Assembly: GCA_947626395.1 (NCBI GenBank)
Contig: CANQRU010000038.1
Location: 1-34,779 of the forward strand
Length of the DNA stretch: 34,779 nucleotides
Direction of reading: 5' to 3'
Source of the DNA: an uncultured Lachnospiraceae bacterium
GTDB lineage: Bacteria > Bacillota > Clostridia > Lachnospirales > Lachnospiraceae
The translations under genes and the position numbers were made by a program. The first letter of the stretch is position 1, and the number at the start of each line of letters is the position of its first letter. The notes below the pieces were generated by a model that was not told where the DNA came from, searched no databases, and saw only the letters and a list, made by a program, of their open reading frames with translations. Positions 1 through 8,571 of the stretch are shown piece by piece.

Positions 1-7
1 AAAAAGA

Positions 8-54
8 TACAAAAAGAAACCCCTAATTCCCCCATGAATGGGGGCTAGGGGGTT
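8..54 (-). terminator. Rho-independent terminator of the coat genes
   Basis: Two nested inverted repeats (AACCCCTA with TAGGGGGTT, and CCCCC with GGGGG inside) lie just past the end of the minus-strand coat gene. Read on the minus strand they are followed by TTTCTTTTTG. This fits an intrinsic terminator for the two coat genes. Confidence 0.7.
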
Positions 55-57
55 GAT

Positions 58-76
58 GTGTCGAAGACACTTTTTT
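58..76 (+). terminator. Possible short terminator of an upstream plus-strand gene
   Basis: GTGTC-gaa-GACAC followed directly by six T. The stem is only five pairs, so the call is weak. It would end a gene that lies left of the window. Confidence 0.3.
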
Positions 77-102
77 AAAGATTCCCGGCGGATCAGTTCC
101 GC

Positions 103-351
103 TTACTGCTGTCCCGCGTACTGGTTCTTCACTTTCTGGATCTTCTCCATCTCCGCGTTTTCCGTGGAATACCATCCTTTTGACGACATTTTCCGGTAGA
201 TGTCATCCTGCATGCACAGGCTGTCGTCCAGCGCGCGGTCAAAGGTCTGGTGTACGTTCTGGGTCGAAGATTCGATGGTTCCGTGCAGGTATAGATCGCA
301 TACGCCCTTGGTGGTCAAGAGCAGATTTTCCATGATACATTTGTCATCCAT
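103..351 (-). CDS. CotF-family spore coat protein
   Basis: An 82-residue protein that matches the C-terminal part of the CotF coat family: a helical protein with the hallmark MSSKGWYSTENA near residues 55-66, which corresponds to the family's M-x-x-(R/K)-GWY signature. Family members are helical-bundle proteins incorporated into the endospore coat. At 82 residues it is about half the length of Bacillus CotF, but short clostridial versions are usual. The ATG at 351 has a GGAGGG site seven or so bases upstream. It lies 13 bp downstream of the other small coat gene, so the two are probably one sporulation-stage transcript. The exact structural role is inferred. Confidence 0.85.
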   Translation of the reverse strand: MDDKCIMENLLLTTKGVCDLYLHGTIESSTQNVHQTFDRALDDSLCMQDDIYRKMSSKGWYSTENAEMEKIQKVKNQYAGQQ

Positions 352-364
352 GTCCGTTCCCTCC

Positions 365-538
365 TCAGATCAGGCTGTAGAAATCGTTAAATATCTGCTG
401 GTGCTTCTGCTGGATCTCCTCCACGCAGGATCTGAGTTCCGGATCCTGCAGGTTGCGGACCGCGTCGGTGCACTGGTTCTTCAGAAAGCTTTCGTGGCTC
501 AGGGCGTCTTCAATATACGCCAGTTCTTTTGGGCTCAT
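365..538 (-). CDS. Small spore-coat-associated protein (CotF N-terminal-like)
   Basis: A 57-residue helical protein beginning MSPKELAYIEDALSHESF. The start at 538 is chosen over the longer reading to 565 because AGGAGGT sits seven bases before it, while the upstream ATG has no ribosome site. Clostridial genomes often carry a short protein like this next to a CotF-like gene, and the N-terminus resembles the first helix of the same family (an 'ELxxIEDALxHE' pattern is common). The pairing suggests that the two small proteins together do what a full-length CotF does. That is an inference, as no catalytic motif exists to test. Confidence 0.7.
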   Translation of the reverse strand: MSPKELAYIEDALSHESFLKNQCTDAVRNLQDPELRSCVEEIQQKHQQIFNDFYSLI

Positions 539-589
539 GGGTAGTACCTCCTGTTTCGTGATCATTTGGCAGCGGCGCTGCCTTGATGC

Positions 590-620
590 TTAATATGCGC
601 AGAAACCGGCCTGATTATGA
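590..620 (-). promoter_or_regulatory. Possible sporulation-sigma promoter for the coat genes
   Basis: On the minus strand, CATATTAA (590-597) is preceded by TCATAATCA (612-620), loosely matching the CATA-type -10 and ATA-type -35 of SigE/SigK promoters. The spacing is one or two bases long. Position and target genes support it; the sequence match alone is weak. Confidence 0.3.
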
Positions 621-741
621 GTAAAATGCGGACGAGTTCTGGAAGAATCGGAAAAAATGTGCTACACTGCATGTGAACGTGTAATGCGGATAAAAGCAGC
701 ATTTGCGCGCGGACGGCGCGCAAACGGATAAGGTGGTTTTC

Positions 742-2592
742 ATGTTATATCAGATCACAGACGGAACCGTATCCCTGGGCGGCGAAACGGTTCTGTCCCA
801 CATCAGTTTTGAGATAAAAGGAAATGAAAAGATTGCCGTAGTCGGACGCAACGGCGCCGGCAAGACGACCCTTCTGCGCCTTCTGGCAGGAGAGCTGGAA
901 CTGGACCGGGACGATAAGCGGATGACGCCGGGGATCTATACATCCAGGCGGCTGAGCGTCGGCGTTCTGCACCAGCAGGCGGATCCCGACGACCGGGAGA
1001 GGACTGTGGAAGAACTGCTGCTTGCGGGTTGCCCTGGGAGAGAAGCGGATATCTACTCCCGCGAGCGCTACGATTACGAGAAGGAATACGACCGGCTCTT
1101 TACCGGTTTTGGCTTTGACAAGTCGGACAAATGCCGTCGCCTCGGTGATTTCTCGGGCGGTGAACAGACGAAGATCATGATGATCCGGCTGCTGCTTGAA
1201 AAGCCGGATATCCTTCTTCTGGACGAACCTACGAACCATCTGGATCTTGCGTCCGTGGAATGGCTGGAGAACTATATCCGCAGCTATCCGGGCGCCATCG
1301 TCATGGTCAGTCACGACCGGTTCTTCCTGGACCGGACGGCGGATGTGGTTTATGAACTTTCCGGCAGCCGTCTTAGGCGGTATCCGGGCAATTATACCGG
1401 TTACCGGCAGGAGAAGGTGAAGCGGATCCGGCTGCAGCAGAAGGCGTATGAACAGCAGCAGGCGGAGATCGCCCGGCTTACGGAACTGATCGAGCGGTTT
1501 AAGAATAAGCCGGCCAAGGCGGCTTTCGCCCGTTCCAGAAAGAAGATCCTGGAGCGGACGGCGCTTATAGAGAAGCCGGAAACGGACGACGTCCATATTT
1601 TTACCGGACCGATCACGCCGGACGTGGCCGGCAGCAGGTGGGTGCTTGAGGCGGAGCATCTAAAGATCGGCTATGACAGACCGCTTCTGGAAATGGGGCT
1701 GCGCGTCCGCAGAGGCCAGAAGATCGGCGTGCTGGGGCCTAACGGCGTGGGAAAGACCACTTTCCTGAAGACGGCGGCCGGACTTCTTCCGCCGGTTTCG
1801 GGGAGTCTCAGGCTTGGGGCGAAGGTGACTGTCGGGTATTTTGACCAGCATTCCGCGGAGATCGAATCGGAGAAAAGCGTGGCGGAGCATTTCCATGATC
1901 TGTTCCCGGTTCTGACGGAGAAGGAGGCAAGGCAGATCCTGGGGGCCTTCCTTTTCGGCGGCAGGGCCGCGCAGACGAAGGTGTCGGATCTGTCGGGAGG
2001 GGAGAAGGCCAGGCTGGTACTGGCGGAACTTCTGCAGAGCCGGCCGAATTTCCTGATCCTGGACGAACCGACGAATCATATGGATATTCAGGCGAAGGAG
2101 ACGCTGGAATCGGCGTTTCGGGTCTATGAGGGGACGATCCTGTTCGTGTCCCACGATCGGTATTTCCTGCGACAGGTGGCGGACTGCATGCTGATCTTCG
2201 AGGACGGGCAGGTGATGTACTATCCGTTCGGGTATGAGCATTATCTGGAGCGGCTGCGGAAAGGGGAGAAAGGGGATTCTATCACGGCACGTGTGGCTGC
2301 GGAGGACGAGGCGCTGGTCGCCGGGATCCGCGCTGTACCTAGGGCGGGGCGCCGCAGGCTCAGGGAGATTCCGGAGGAGGAAGCATATGCGGACTGGAGA
2401 TTAAGACTGGCGGGAGAGAAGCTGGAACAGGCGGGGAGGGTTGCGGAGGAGAGTTTCGGGAGGCTTGAAGTGATGTGGGAGGAGGATCCTCAGGAAGAGG
2501 AGCGGATCCGGGAGGAATGGCGGAAGGCGTGGGAGATGTGGCATGAGGCTTGCCTGGAGTGGTATGAGGTGTATGAGGGGACGAGAACGTGA
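742..2592 (+). CDS. ABC-F family ATPase (tandem ABC domains, no membrane domain)
   Basis: A soluble protein of 616 residues with two ATP-binding cassettes. The first has Walker A GRNGAGKTT (about residues 36-44), signature FSGGEQ and Walker B ILLLDEPTNHLDL. The second has GPNGVGKTT, LSGGEK and FLILDEPTNHMDI. A charged linker lies between the cassettes. ABC-F proteins act on ribosomes, either as translation factors or by displacing antibiotics from the peptidyl-transferase centre; the sequence does not decide between these. A charged C-terminal tail of roughly 110 residues rich in Glu, Arg and Trp follows the second cassette. The ATG at 742 (MLYQITDG) is preferred over the TTG at 703 because AAGGTGG lies at 730-736. 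A structured repeat begins 8 bp after the stop codon. Confidence 0.93.
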   Translation: MLYQITDGTVSLGGETVLSHISFEIKGNEKIAVVGRNGAGKTTLLRLLAGELELDRDDKRMTPGIYTSRRLSVGVLHQQADPDDRERTVEELLLAGCPGREADIYSRERYDYEKEYDRLFTGFGFDKSDKCRRLGDFSGGEQTKIMMIRLLLEKPDILLLDEPTNHLDLASVEWLENYIRSYPGAIVMVSHDRFFLDRTADVVYELSGSRLRRYPGNYTGYRQEKVKRIRLQQKAYEQQQAEIARLTELIERFKNKPAKAAFARSRKKILERTALIEKPETDDVHIFTGPITPDVAGSRWVLEAEHLKIGYDRPLLEMGLRVRRGQKIGVLGPNGVGKTTFLKTAAGLLPPVSGSLRLGAKVTVGYFDQHSAEIESEKSVAEHFHDLFPVLTEKEARQILGAFLFGGRAAQTKVSDLSGGEKARLVLAELLQSRPNFLILDEPTNHMDIQAKETLESAFRVYEGTILFVSHDRYFLRQVADCMLIFEDGQVMYYPFGYEHYLERLRKGEKGDSITARVAAEDEALVAGIRAVPRAGRRRLREIPEEEAYADWRLRLAGEKLEQAGRVAEESFGRLEVMWEEDPQEEERIREEWRKAWEMWHEACLEWYEVYEGTRT

Positions 2593-2600
2593 AAAAGGTA

Positions 2601-2878
2601 TGCGCAGATGGTCGCGGGGGGTACGCGGGGCAGGCGGGGCCGGGACGCATCCTGAGCGCTCATGACTCCGAAGGGAAGTCTTTCTAAATTCAAAAACGCC
2701 GGTTTGAGGGCAACGGCAAATTCGCGTGAACTCCTGATGAGTTCACGCTCAGGTTGCCGCTTCGCCCATGACTTGTGGTCATGGGCTTCGGCCCTCAAAC
2801 CGGCGTTTTTTCATTAAGAAAGACTAACCCTTCTCCGTAAATCGCGCTCAGGATGTGTCCCGGCCCCGCCTGCCCCGC
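2601..2878 (+). repeat. Structured hairpin element, copy 1 (forward)
   Basis: An end box (2601-2627, reading TGCGCAGATGGTCGCGG then GTACGCG) leads into a 254-bp element with nested inverted repeats. The outer stem pairs 2625-2658 with 2845-2878, 34 pairs with one G·T. A middle stem uses GAAGGG/CCCTTC and AGTCTTTCT/AGAAAGACT. The inner stem pairs 2692-2711 with 2791-2810. Two apical hairpins are GTGAACTC-ctgat-GAGTTCAC and GCCCATGAC-ttgtg-GTCATGGGC. The inner stem ends in six T and may also stop transcription of the ABC-F gene. A 3' box (CGCTGTGTTGTCGC) follows. A close relative is at 20045-20321; two diverged ones lie at 3083-3341 and 20434-20678. Confidence 0.9.
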
Positions 2879-3082
2879 TGTGTTGTCGCCTGGCATGATG
2901 GTGGGGAAGAAGCAGGGCTTTTGTATCGCGGATTAGATGTTTTGCTAGCTGGATGAATCTGTTGGTGTAGTCAATTGACTATGTAGCCTGATGGAGGTCT
3001 ATATGTTGGACTGTTGGAAAATCAGGCGAGAAGATTATCCGTTTCTATGACAATTCTTGCACTAGCCCTCTGAGAAAACACA
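2879..3082. other. Unassigned spacer between facing hairpin elements
   Basis: About 200 bp of low-complexity sequence between copies 1 and 3. It has no convincing reading frame, promoter or terminator. The only notable detail is the palindromic AGTCAATTGACT near 2968-2979. Confidence 0.4.
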
Positions 3083-3341
3083 GCGAGAGGAAGCCCCGCC
3101 GTCTGCGCGATTTGTGGAGGATGGTTAGAGGTTCTTAGGCGAAAAGCGGCCGCCGCCGGGGTCGGAGCCCCTGACCTCAAGTCAGGGGCGGAGCGCAAGC
3201 TGAGGGAGAACTCATCAAGAGTTCTCCCGAATTTGACGGTGCCCCGGAGGCGGCCGCTTTTCGTCTTAGAACCTCTTCCATCCGGAACCATGAGCGCAGG
3301 CGGCGGGGCTTCCTCTCGCGTATCTTCCGCGACTATGTGCA
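3083..3341 (-). repeat. Structured hairpin element, copy 3 (reverse orientation)
   Basis: Outer stem 3083-3108 pairs with 3294-3319 (26 pairs, one G·T). An inner arm pairs AGAGGTTCT and GAAAAGCGGCCGCC with GGCGGCCGCTTTTC and AGAACCTCT. Apical hairpins are GCCCCTGAC...GTCAGGGGC (3167-3189) and GGGAGAACTC...GAGTTCTCCC (3204-3228). Reverse-complemented, the apical region lines up with copies 1 and 2: a GAACTC-TGATGAGTTC hairpin, then CTCAGNTTGC, then a GCCC-TGAC hairpin. The end box at 3317-3341 is the reverse complement of the copy 1 box with a few changes. The stem sequences themselves are almost unrelated to copies 1 and 2. Confidence 0.82.
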
Positions 3342-3422
3342 ATGACACATTATATACGAACTTATCGCGAGAGTGTCCACTTGATCACTGCCGGTAAAAT
3401 GTGATCCAGCCATGAAAAACAC

Positions 3423-3451
3423 TTGCGTTTTTCTGATACATGAAGTATATT
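3423..3451 (+). promoter_or_regulatory. Sigma-A-type promoter for the comM operon
   Basis: TTGCGT (3423-3428), a 17-bp spacer, and TATATT (3446-3451), about 105 bp before the comM start. Both hexamers are near consensus. The leader between it and the gene shows no strong fold. Confidence 0.55.
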
Positions 3452-3557
3452 TAAATTATCATTTTCGACAATTCATTTTCAGTCTGATTCTGAAATACTG
3501 AATGATGCGTATCGCATCGGATTCCGCGTATTGGGGAGAGCAGCGCAAGGAGGTACG

Positions 3558-5207
3558 GTGTTTAGTAAAGTGTGTGGAATTGGCCTTCTGGGGGTAGAAG
3601 GCTGTCTTGTTCATGTGGAGGCGGACGTGCAGGAGGGTCTGCCCGGTTTTGTGATGGTCGGCGCGCTGGCGCCGGAGGTGCGGGAAGCCCAGGACCGGGT
3701 GAGAACGGCGCTTAAGAACGCAGGGTTCCGCTTTCCGCCGAAGAAGGTGACGGTGAATCTGTCGCCGGCGGATGTGCATAAGAGCGGTACAGGCTTTGAT
3801 CTGCCGATCGCGGCAGCGGTTCTCGGCGCTCACGGGGCGCTTGACTGGGAGCGGCTTGCGGATTCGGTACTGATCGGGGAGCTGGGGCTTGACGGCGTTG
3901 TAAAGCCGGTTCGCGGGATCCTGCCTATGGTGATCGAAGCGAAGAACTGCGGCAAGAAGGTCTGCTATCTGCCGGAGGAGAACGTGCGGGAAGGGCAGAT
4001 GATACCGGGGCTCAGGATCGTAGGTGTTGGACAGATCGGGGACCTGATCGAGAAAGTGAACGGCGGGAACAGAAGCGGCGGCGATGAGGATGTCTGCGGA
4101 GAGAAGGCCGGGATATGTCCGGATGATACGGATATGCCTGCTGATACGGATCGTGCCGGCGCGAAGGAGGGTTCGCCGCAGTCGGCTGCATTTCCGTATA
4201 TCTCCAGGGATGTCTATGATATCGACTACAAGGACGTCCGGGGGCAGGGACTTATGAAGCGGGCCACGGAGGTGGCGGTAGCCGGCCGTCATAATCTGCT
4301 CTATATCGGCCCGGCGGGCACCGGCAAGACGATGATCGCGGAACGGATCCCTACGATCATGCCGTCCTGTACGATGGAGGAAATGCTGGAGATCTCCAAG
4401 ATCTACAGTATCTGCGGCATGCTTCCGAAAGAGCAGCCGTTTATGACCAGAAGGCCGTTTCGGAGTCCCCACCATTCGGCGACGGCGCAGGCGCTGACGG
4501 GCGGAGGAAAGGCGCCGGCGCCGGGGGAGATGTCGCTGGCCAGCGGCGGCGTGCTTTTCCTGGACGAACTGCCGGAATTTTCGAAGAACGCCATCGAGCT
4601 TCTGCGGCAGCCGCTGGAAAGCCATAAGATCGTCCTGTCGCGGGTCAGCGGGCGGTATGAATTCCCGGCGGATTTCATGCTGGTGGCGGCGGCCAATCCC
4701 TGTCCCTGCGGACATTTTCCCGACAGGAACCGCTGCCGCTGCAGCGAGGAGCAGATCCGGCGTTATCTCGGGAAGATATCCAAGCCGATCCTGGACCGGA
4801 TCGATATCTGTACGGAGGCGGCGCCTGTGGAGTTCGGCGATCTGCGGGGGCGGAGAGAGGAAGAATCTTCCGGGCAGATCCGGCAGCGGGTGGAGCGGGT
4901 CAGGGAGATCCAGAAGGAGCGGTTTGCGGGCCGCCGGATCCGCTTTAACAGCCAGATGACCGGAGAAGATATCCGCCGGTTCTGCGGGCTTAACCGGGAG
5001 GAGGAAGCGTTTTTCCGCGACGTCTATCAGAGAAAGGGTATGAGCGCCAGGGCCTATTCCAAGATATTAAAGGTGGCGAGGACCATCGCGGATCTGGACG
5101 GCGCGGAACAGATCGGTCACGCGCATCTGTGCGAGGCGATCGGTTACCGGAGTCTGGAAGAAAAGTATTGGCAGTCTTCCGGATCGGAGGTGACGCACCG
5201 TGAGTGA
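3558..5207 (+). CDS. comM: YifB/ComM family Mg-chelatase-like AAA+ ATPase
   Basis: A 549-residue AAA+ ATPase. The N-terminal part (about residues 1-170) is the ChlI-like S5-fold domain with the conserved GLPGFVMVG-type segment and NLSPAD. The AAA+ core has Walker A GPAGTGKT (251-258), Walker B VLFLDELPEF (332-341) and a C-terminal Mg-chelatase domain with the paired CPCG...C cysteines. ComM homologues help branch migration during natural transformation; in Clostridia the role is inferred from linkage to dprA. The GTG at 3558 is chosen because AAGGAGG lies at 3547-3553; the TTG further upstream lacks a site. Residues of about 168-213 form an acidic, low-complexity insert between the two domains. 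The gene overlaps dprA by 8 bp. Confidence 0.93.
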   Translation: MFSKVCGIGLLGVEGCLVHVEADVQEGLPGFVMVGALAPEVREAQDRVRTALKNAGFRFPPKKVTVNLSPADVHKSGTGFDLPIAAAVLGAHGALDWERLADSVLIGELGLDGVVKPVRGILPMVIEAKNCGKKVCYLPEENVREGQMIPGLRIVGVGQIGDLIEKVNGGNRSGGDEDVCGEKAGICPDDTDMPADTDRAGAKEGSPQSAAFPYISRDVYDIDYKDVRGQGLMKRATEVAVAGRHNLLYIGPAGTGKTMIAERIPTIMPSCTMEEMLEISKIYSICGMLPKEQPFMTRRPFRSPHHSATAQALTGGGKAPAPGEMSLASGGVLFLDELPEFSKNAIELLRQPLESHKIVLSRVSGRYEFPADFMLVAAANPCPCGHFPDRNRCRCSEEQIRRYLGKISKPILDRIDICTEAAPVEFGDLRGRREEESSGQIRQRVERVREIQKERFAGRRIRFNSQMTGEDIRRFCGLNREEEAFFRDVYQRKGMSARAYSKILKVARTIADLDGAEQIGHAHLCEAIGYRSLEEKYWQSSGSEVTHRE

Positions 5208-6303
5208 ACATTTCACGGAACGTGATTACCTCTACTGGCTCTGTCAGCTTCCGCCGCTGGGGGCGATCACGATCCGGACGCTGCTGGACCGTTTCGGTTC
5301 CTGCGAAGCGGTTTATTATATGGAAGGAAGCCGGTTAAAGGAAGAGAAACTCCTGAACCGGGCGGCGGCCGCCTGTTTCGACGATATGAAACCGAAGCTT
5401 TTGGAGACCACGCGGGAATACCGCGGGCTGGAGGAGCGGGGAATCCGGTTCATTACTTACATGGATGAAGAATATCCGGAACGCCTTAAGCATATCTATG
5501 GAAGACCCGTGGGACTCTATGTGAAGGGCCGTCTCCCTGATGACGGACGTCCTTCCGCGGCGATCATCGGCGCCAGGGCCGCTTCCAGCTATGGCCTTCA
5601 GGTCGCCCGGATGCTCGGCGCGTCCTTAAGCCGCGCCGGGATCCAGATCGTCAGCGGCATGGCGCTCGGTATTGACGGAGCCGGTCATGAGGGAGCGCTT
5701 ATGGAGGGCGGAGACACCTACGCGGTGCTGGGAAGCGGCGTGGATGTCTGCTACCCACGGACACATCGAAATATGTACCTTGAGATTCCGGCCCGGGGCG
5801 GCGTGATCTCTGAATTTCCGCTGGGAAGCGAAGCCCTTAAGCAGCATTTTCCGATGCGTAACCGGCTGATCAGCGGCCTGGCGGATGTGATCATCGTGGC
5901 GGAGGCCAGGGAGAGGAGCGGATCGCTGATCACGGCGGAGCTGGCCCTGGAGCAGGGCCGGGAGGTGATGGCGGTGCCGGGCATGGTGACGTCGGATCTG
6001 AGCCGCGGATGCAACCAGCTGATCCGGCAGGGAGCGGGAATCGTGACGTCTCCTGACGACATTTTGGAGTATTTTCAGATAAAGCGTGAAAAGATGTTAA
6101 GACTTCCTAAAAAAAATGAAAATGCACTTGCAAAGAAAGAAAAAATAGTGTATAGTTGCTTAGATTTACAACCGCGATTTATCGACCAGGTTGTAGAAGA
6201 GAGTGGTCTGCCGTTGGGGGAGTGCATGACGATTCTGCTTGAACTGGAGCTGAAGGGTTATGTTATGCAGCCGACAGACCATTATTATGTGAAAAAGATC
6301 TAG
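5200..6303 (+). CDS. dprA: DNA-processing protein DprA
   Basis: A 367-residue DprA. DprA loads RecA on incoming single-stranded DNA during transformation. The N-terminal helical region is followed by the extended Rossmann fold with GARAASSYG (124-132), SGMALGID (152-159), the GSGVD turn and RNRLISGL (220-227), all diagnostic for the family. A C-terminal winged-helix domain covers about residues 305-367 (RFIDQVVEESGLPLGE). The GTG start overlaps the end of comM by 8 bp, with GGAGGTGA upstream, so translation is probably coupled. The last 220 bp turn noticeably A-rich, a usual linker effect. It precedes topA by 13 bp, which is the common Firmicute order. Confidence 0.95.
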   Translation: MSEHFTERDYLYWLCQLPPLGAITIRTLLDRFGSCEAVYYMEGSRLKEEKLLNRAAAACFDDMKPKLLETTREYRGLEERGIRFITYMDEEYPERLKHIYGRPVGLYVKGRLPDDGRPSAAIIGARAASSYGLQVARMLGASLSRAGIQIVSGMALGIDGAGHEGALMEGGDTYAVLGSGVDVCYPRTHRNMYLEIPARGGVISEFPLGSEALKQHFPMRNRLISGLADVIIVAEARERSGSLITAELALEQGREVMAVPGMVTSDLSRGCNQLIRQGAGIVTSPDDILEYFQIKREKMLRLPKKNENALAKKEKIVYSCLDLQPRFIDQVVEESGLPLGECMTILLELELKGYVMQPTDHYYVKKI

Positions 6304-6316
6304 AGGAGCAAGAGGC

Positions 6317-8434
6317 ATGGCAAAGTATCTGGTAATCGTGGAGTCACCTGCGAAGGTCAAGACGATCAAGAAATTCCTGGGGAGCAGCTATGAAGTGGAC
6401 GCCTCCGGCGGACACGTCAGGGATCTTCCCAAGAGCCAGCTGGGTATCGACGTCGAACATGACTACGAGCCCAAGTACATCACGATCCGCGGCAAAGGCG
6501 ATATCCTTGCGAAGCTTCGCAAGGAAGTGAAGAAGGCGGACGTGATCTATCTGGCTACCGACCCGGACCGTGAGGGCGAGGCCATTTCGTGGCATCTGAT
6601 GAAAGCCCTGAAACTGGACGAGATCGAGGGAAAGAAAGTCTACCGCATCAGCTTCAATGAAATTACGAAGAACGCGGTAAAGACCTCTCTTAAGGAGCCG
6701 AGACAGCTGGATATGAGCCTGGTGGATGCCCAGCAGACCAGGCGTATCCTGGATCGGATGGTGGGATACCGCATCAGCCCGTTATTGTGGGCTAAGGTGA
6801 AGCGCGGACTGAGCGCCGGACGCGTGCAGTCTGCAGCTCTGCGCATGATCTGCGACAGGGAGGAAGAGATCGAGGCGTTCATCCCGGAGGAATACTGGGA
6901 GCTGGAAGCGGATCTTCTCGATACTTCCGCGTCTGCGGGTCCGAAGGCGTCCGCGGCGAAGAAAGGAAAGCGCAGGCCGCTGACCGCCAGATTCTACGGT
7001 GACGGAAACGGCAGAACGGAACTGACATCAAGGGAGGACGTGGAACGTGTTCTGACTGCCCTGAAGGACTGCCGCTATGTGGTGGACGAGGTGAAGAAGG
7101 GCGAGCGTATCAAGAAAGCGCCGCTTCCATTTACCACCAGCACCCTCCAGCAGGAGGCGTCCAAGGTCCTGAATTTCTCCACCCAGAAAACCATGCGTTT
7201 AGCCCAGCAGTTATATGAGGGCGTGACGGTGAAAGGCTATGGAACGATCGGCCTGATCACCTATCTGCGTACCGACTCCACCCGTGTGGCGGAGGAAGCG
7301 GCAGCGTCCGCCCGCACTTATATCGGGGAGACTTACGGTCCGAAATACGCGGCCGTCGAGGATTCCCGCGCGAAAAGCAAAGGCGCCAACGTTCAGGACG
7401 CCCACGAGGCCATCCGCCCCACGGACATCCGGCTGACGCCTGCGCAGGTAAAGGATTCTCTGGAAAGGGATCAGTTTAAGCTTTACCAGCTGATCTGGAA
7501 ACGGTTCGCGGCCAGCCGCATGACGCCGGCGGTCTATGAGACCATGGCGGTGAAGGTGAAGGCGGGAGAGTATTATTTTAACCTGTCCGCGGCCAAGCGT
7601 GTGTTCGACGGTTATCTGTGTATTGGCATGGAGGACGAGGAGGAAGACACGGGACTGTCTCTGGAGGATCTGACAGAGGGGAAAGAGTTGGAATTGTCTC
7701 AGCTGCGCGAAAGCCAGCATTTCACCCAGCCGCCGGCTCATTTTACAGAGGCGTCCCTGGTGAAAGCGCTGGAGGAGGAAGGCATTGGCCGTCCCAGTAC
7801 TTACGCGCCGACGATCACCACCCTTTTAGGCCGCCGTTATGTGGCCAAAGAGAAGAAAAATCTGTATGTTACTGAGCTGGGCGAGGTGGTGAACCGCATC
7901 ATGAAGGAGAATTTCCCAAGCATCGTGGACCTTAAGTTCACGGCCAACATGGAATATCTGCTGGACGGCGTGGGAGATGGCTCCGTGGACTGGAAGACCG
8001 TAGTGCGTAATTTCTATCCGGATCTTGACGAAGCCGTGAAGGCGGCGGAGAAGGCTCAGCAGTCCGTCACGATCGAGGATGAGCAAAGCGATGAGATCTG
8101 CGAGCTTTGCGGGCGCCGCATGGTCATCAAGTACGGTCCCCACGGGAAATTCCTGGCCTGTCCGGGATTCCCGGAATGCAAGAACACAAAGCCTTATCTG
8201 GAGAAGATCGGCGTCGCCTGCCCCAAATGCGGCGGCGAGCTGGTGGAGAAGAAGACCCGGAAAGGCAGGCGGTATTACGGCTGTGCCAACAGCCCGGAGT
8301 GCGACTTCATGTCGTGGCAGAAACCGTCTCAGACCCGCTGCCCCAAGTGCGGAAGCTATATGGTGGAGAAGGGCAGCAAGCTTCTTTGCAGCAGCGAAAC
8401 CTGCGGGTACAGCGTTGCCGCAAAGGAAATGTAA
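6317..8434 (+). CDS. topA: DNA topoisomerase I (type IA)
   Basis: A 705-residue type IA topoisomerase that relaxes negative supercoils. The N-terminal TOPRIM domain carries VIVESPAK (Glu9) and the DPDREGEAI acidic triad (82-90). The active-site tyrosine is in GLITYLRTDSTR (Tyr316). Three C-terminal four-cysteine zinc repeats are visible: CELCGRR with a following CPGFPEC, CPKCGGEL with CANSPEC, and CPKCGSYM with CSSETC. The ATG has GAGGAGC upstream. A short alanine-, serine- and lysine-rich insert lies at about residues 203-220. Genomic position between dprA and codY is the expected one. Confidence 0.97.
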   Translation: MAKYLVIVESPAKVKTIKKFLGSSYEVDASGGHVRDLPKSQLGIDVEHDYEPKYITIRGKGDILAKLRKEVKKADVIYLATDPDREGEAISWHLMKALKLDEIEGKKVYRISFNEITKNAVKTSLKEPRQLDMSLVDAQQTRRILDRMVGYRISPLLWAKVKRGLSAGRVQSAALRMICDREEEIEAFIPEEYWELEADLLDTSASAGPKASAAKKGKRRPLTARFYGDGNGRTELTSREDVERVLTALKDCRYVVDEVKKGERIKKAPLPFTTSTLQQEASKVLNFSTQKTMRLAQQLYEGVTVKGYGTIGLITYLRTDSTRVAEEAAASARTYIGETYGPKYAAVEDSRAKSKGANVQDAHEAIRPTDIRLTPAQVKDSLERDQFKLYQLIWKRFAASRMTPAVYETMAVKVKAGEYYFNLSAAKRVFDGYLCIGMEDEEEDTGLSLEDLTEGKELELSQLRESQHFTQPPAHFTEASLVKALEEEGIGRPSTYAPTITTLLGRRYVAKEKKNLYVTELGEVVNRIMKENFPSIVDLKFTANMEYLLDGVGDGSVDWKTVVRNFYPDLDEAVKAAEKAQQSVTIEDEQSDEICELCGRRMVIKYGPHGKFLACPGFPECKNTKPYLEKIGVACPKCGGELVEKKTRKGRRYYGCANSPECDFMSWQKPSQTRCPKCGSYMVEKGSKLLCSSETCGYSVAAKEM

Positions 8435-8483
8435 ATACAAATATTTACAAAATAGAATTAATTTCAAAAGTTTCAAAAAACTG

Positions 8484-8512
8484 TTGTCATTCAAAAAGAG
8501 ATATGCTATAAT
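8484..8512 (+). promoter_or_regulatory. Sigma-A promoter for codY
   Basis: TTGTCA (8484-8489), 17-bp spacer, TATAAT (8507-8512). This is close to consensus and shows that codY can be transcribed on its own, not only by read-through from topA. The sequence upstream is very A/T-rich. Confidence 0.8.
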
Positions 8513-8525
8513 TTCTGCGACACTC

Positions 8526-8545
8526 AAGAGTTATGGCTCTTTTTT
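8526..8545 (+). promoter_or_regulatory. Small hairpin with T-run in the codY leader
   Basis: AAGAG-ttatgg-CTCTT followed by further T. It starts about a dozen bases after the predicted transcription start and ends before the ribosome site. It resembles a miniature attenuator, but five pairs is weak. Confidence 0.3.
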
Positions 8546-8571
8546 GCATCAGAGAAAGGGGTTCGGAAGTA

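Noticed and set aside
2490-2798. Minus-strand frame of 102 residues (RELIRSSREFAVALKPAFLN) and its twin at 19977-20240
   Set aside because: Both are translations of the hairpin element, with repeated amino-acid patterns that follow the inverted repeats. The similarity between them comes from the repeated DNA; no ribosome site or codon bias is present.
3459-4715. A 418-residue open frame opposite comM
   Set aside because: Antisense shadow of a strongly coding G/C-rich gene; its sequence is Arg/His-rich with no known motif.
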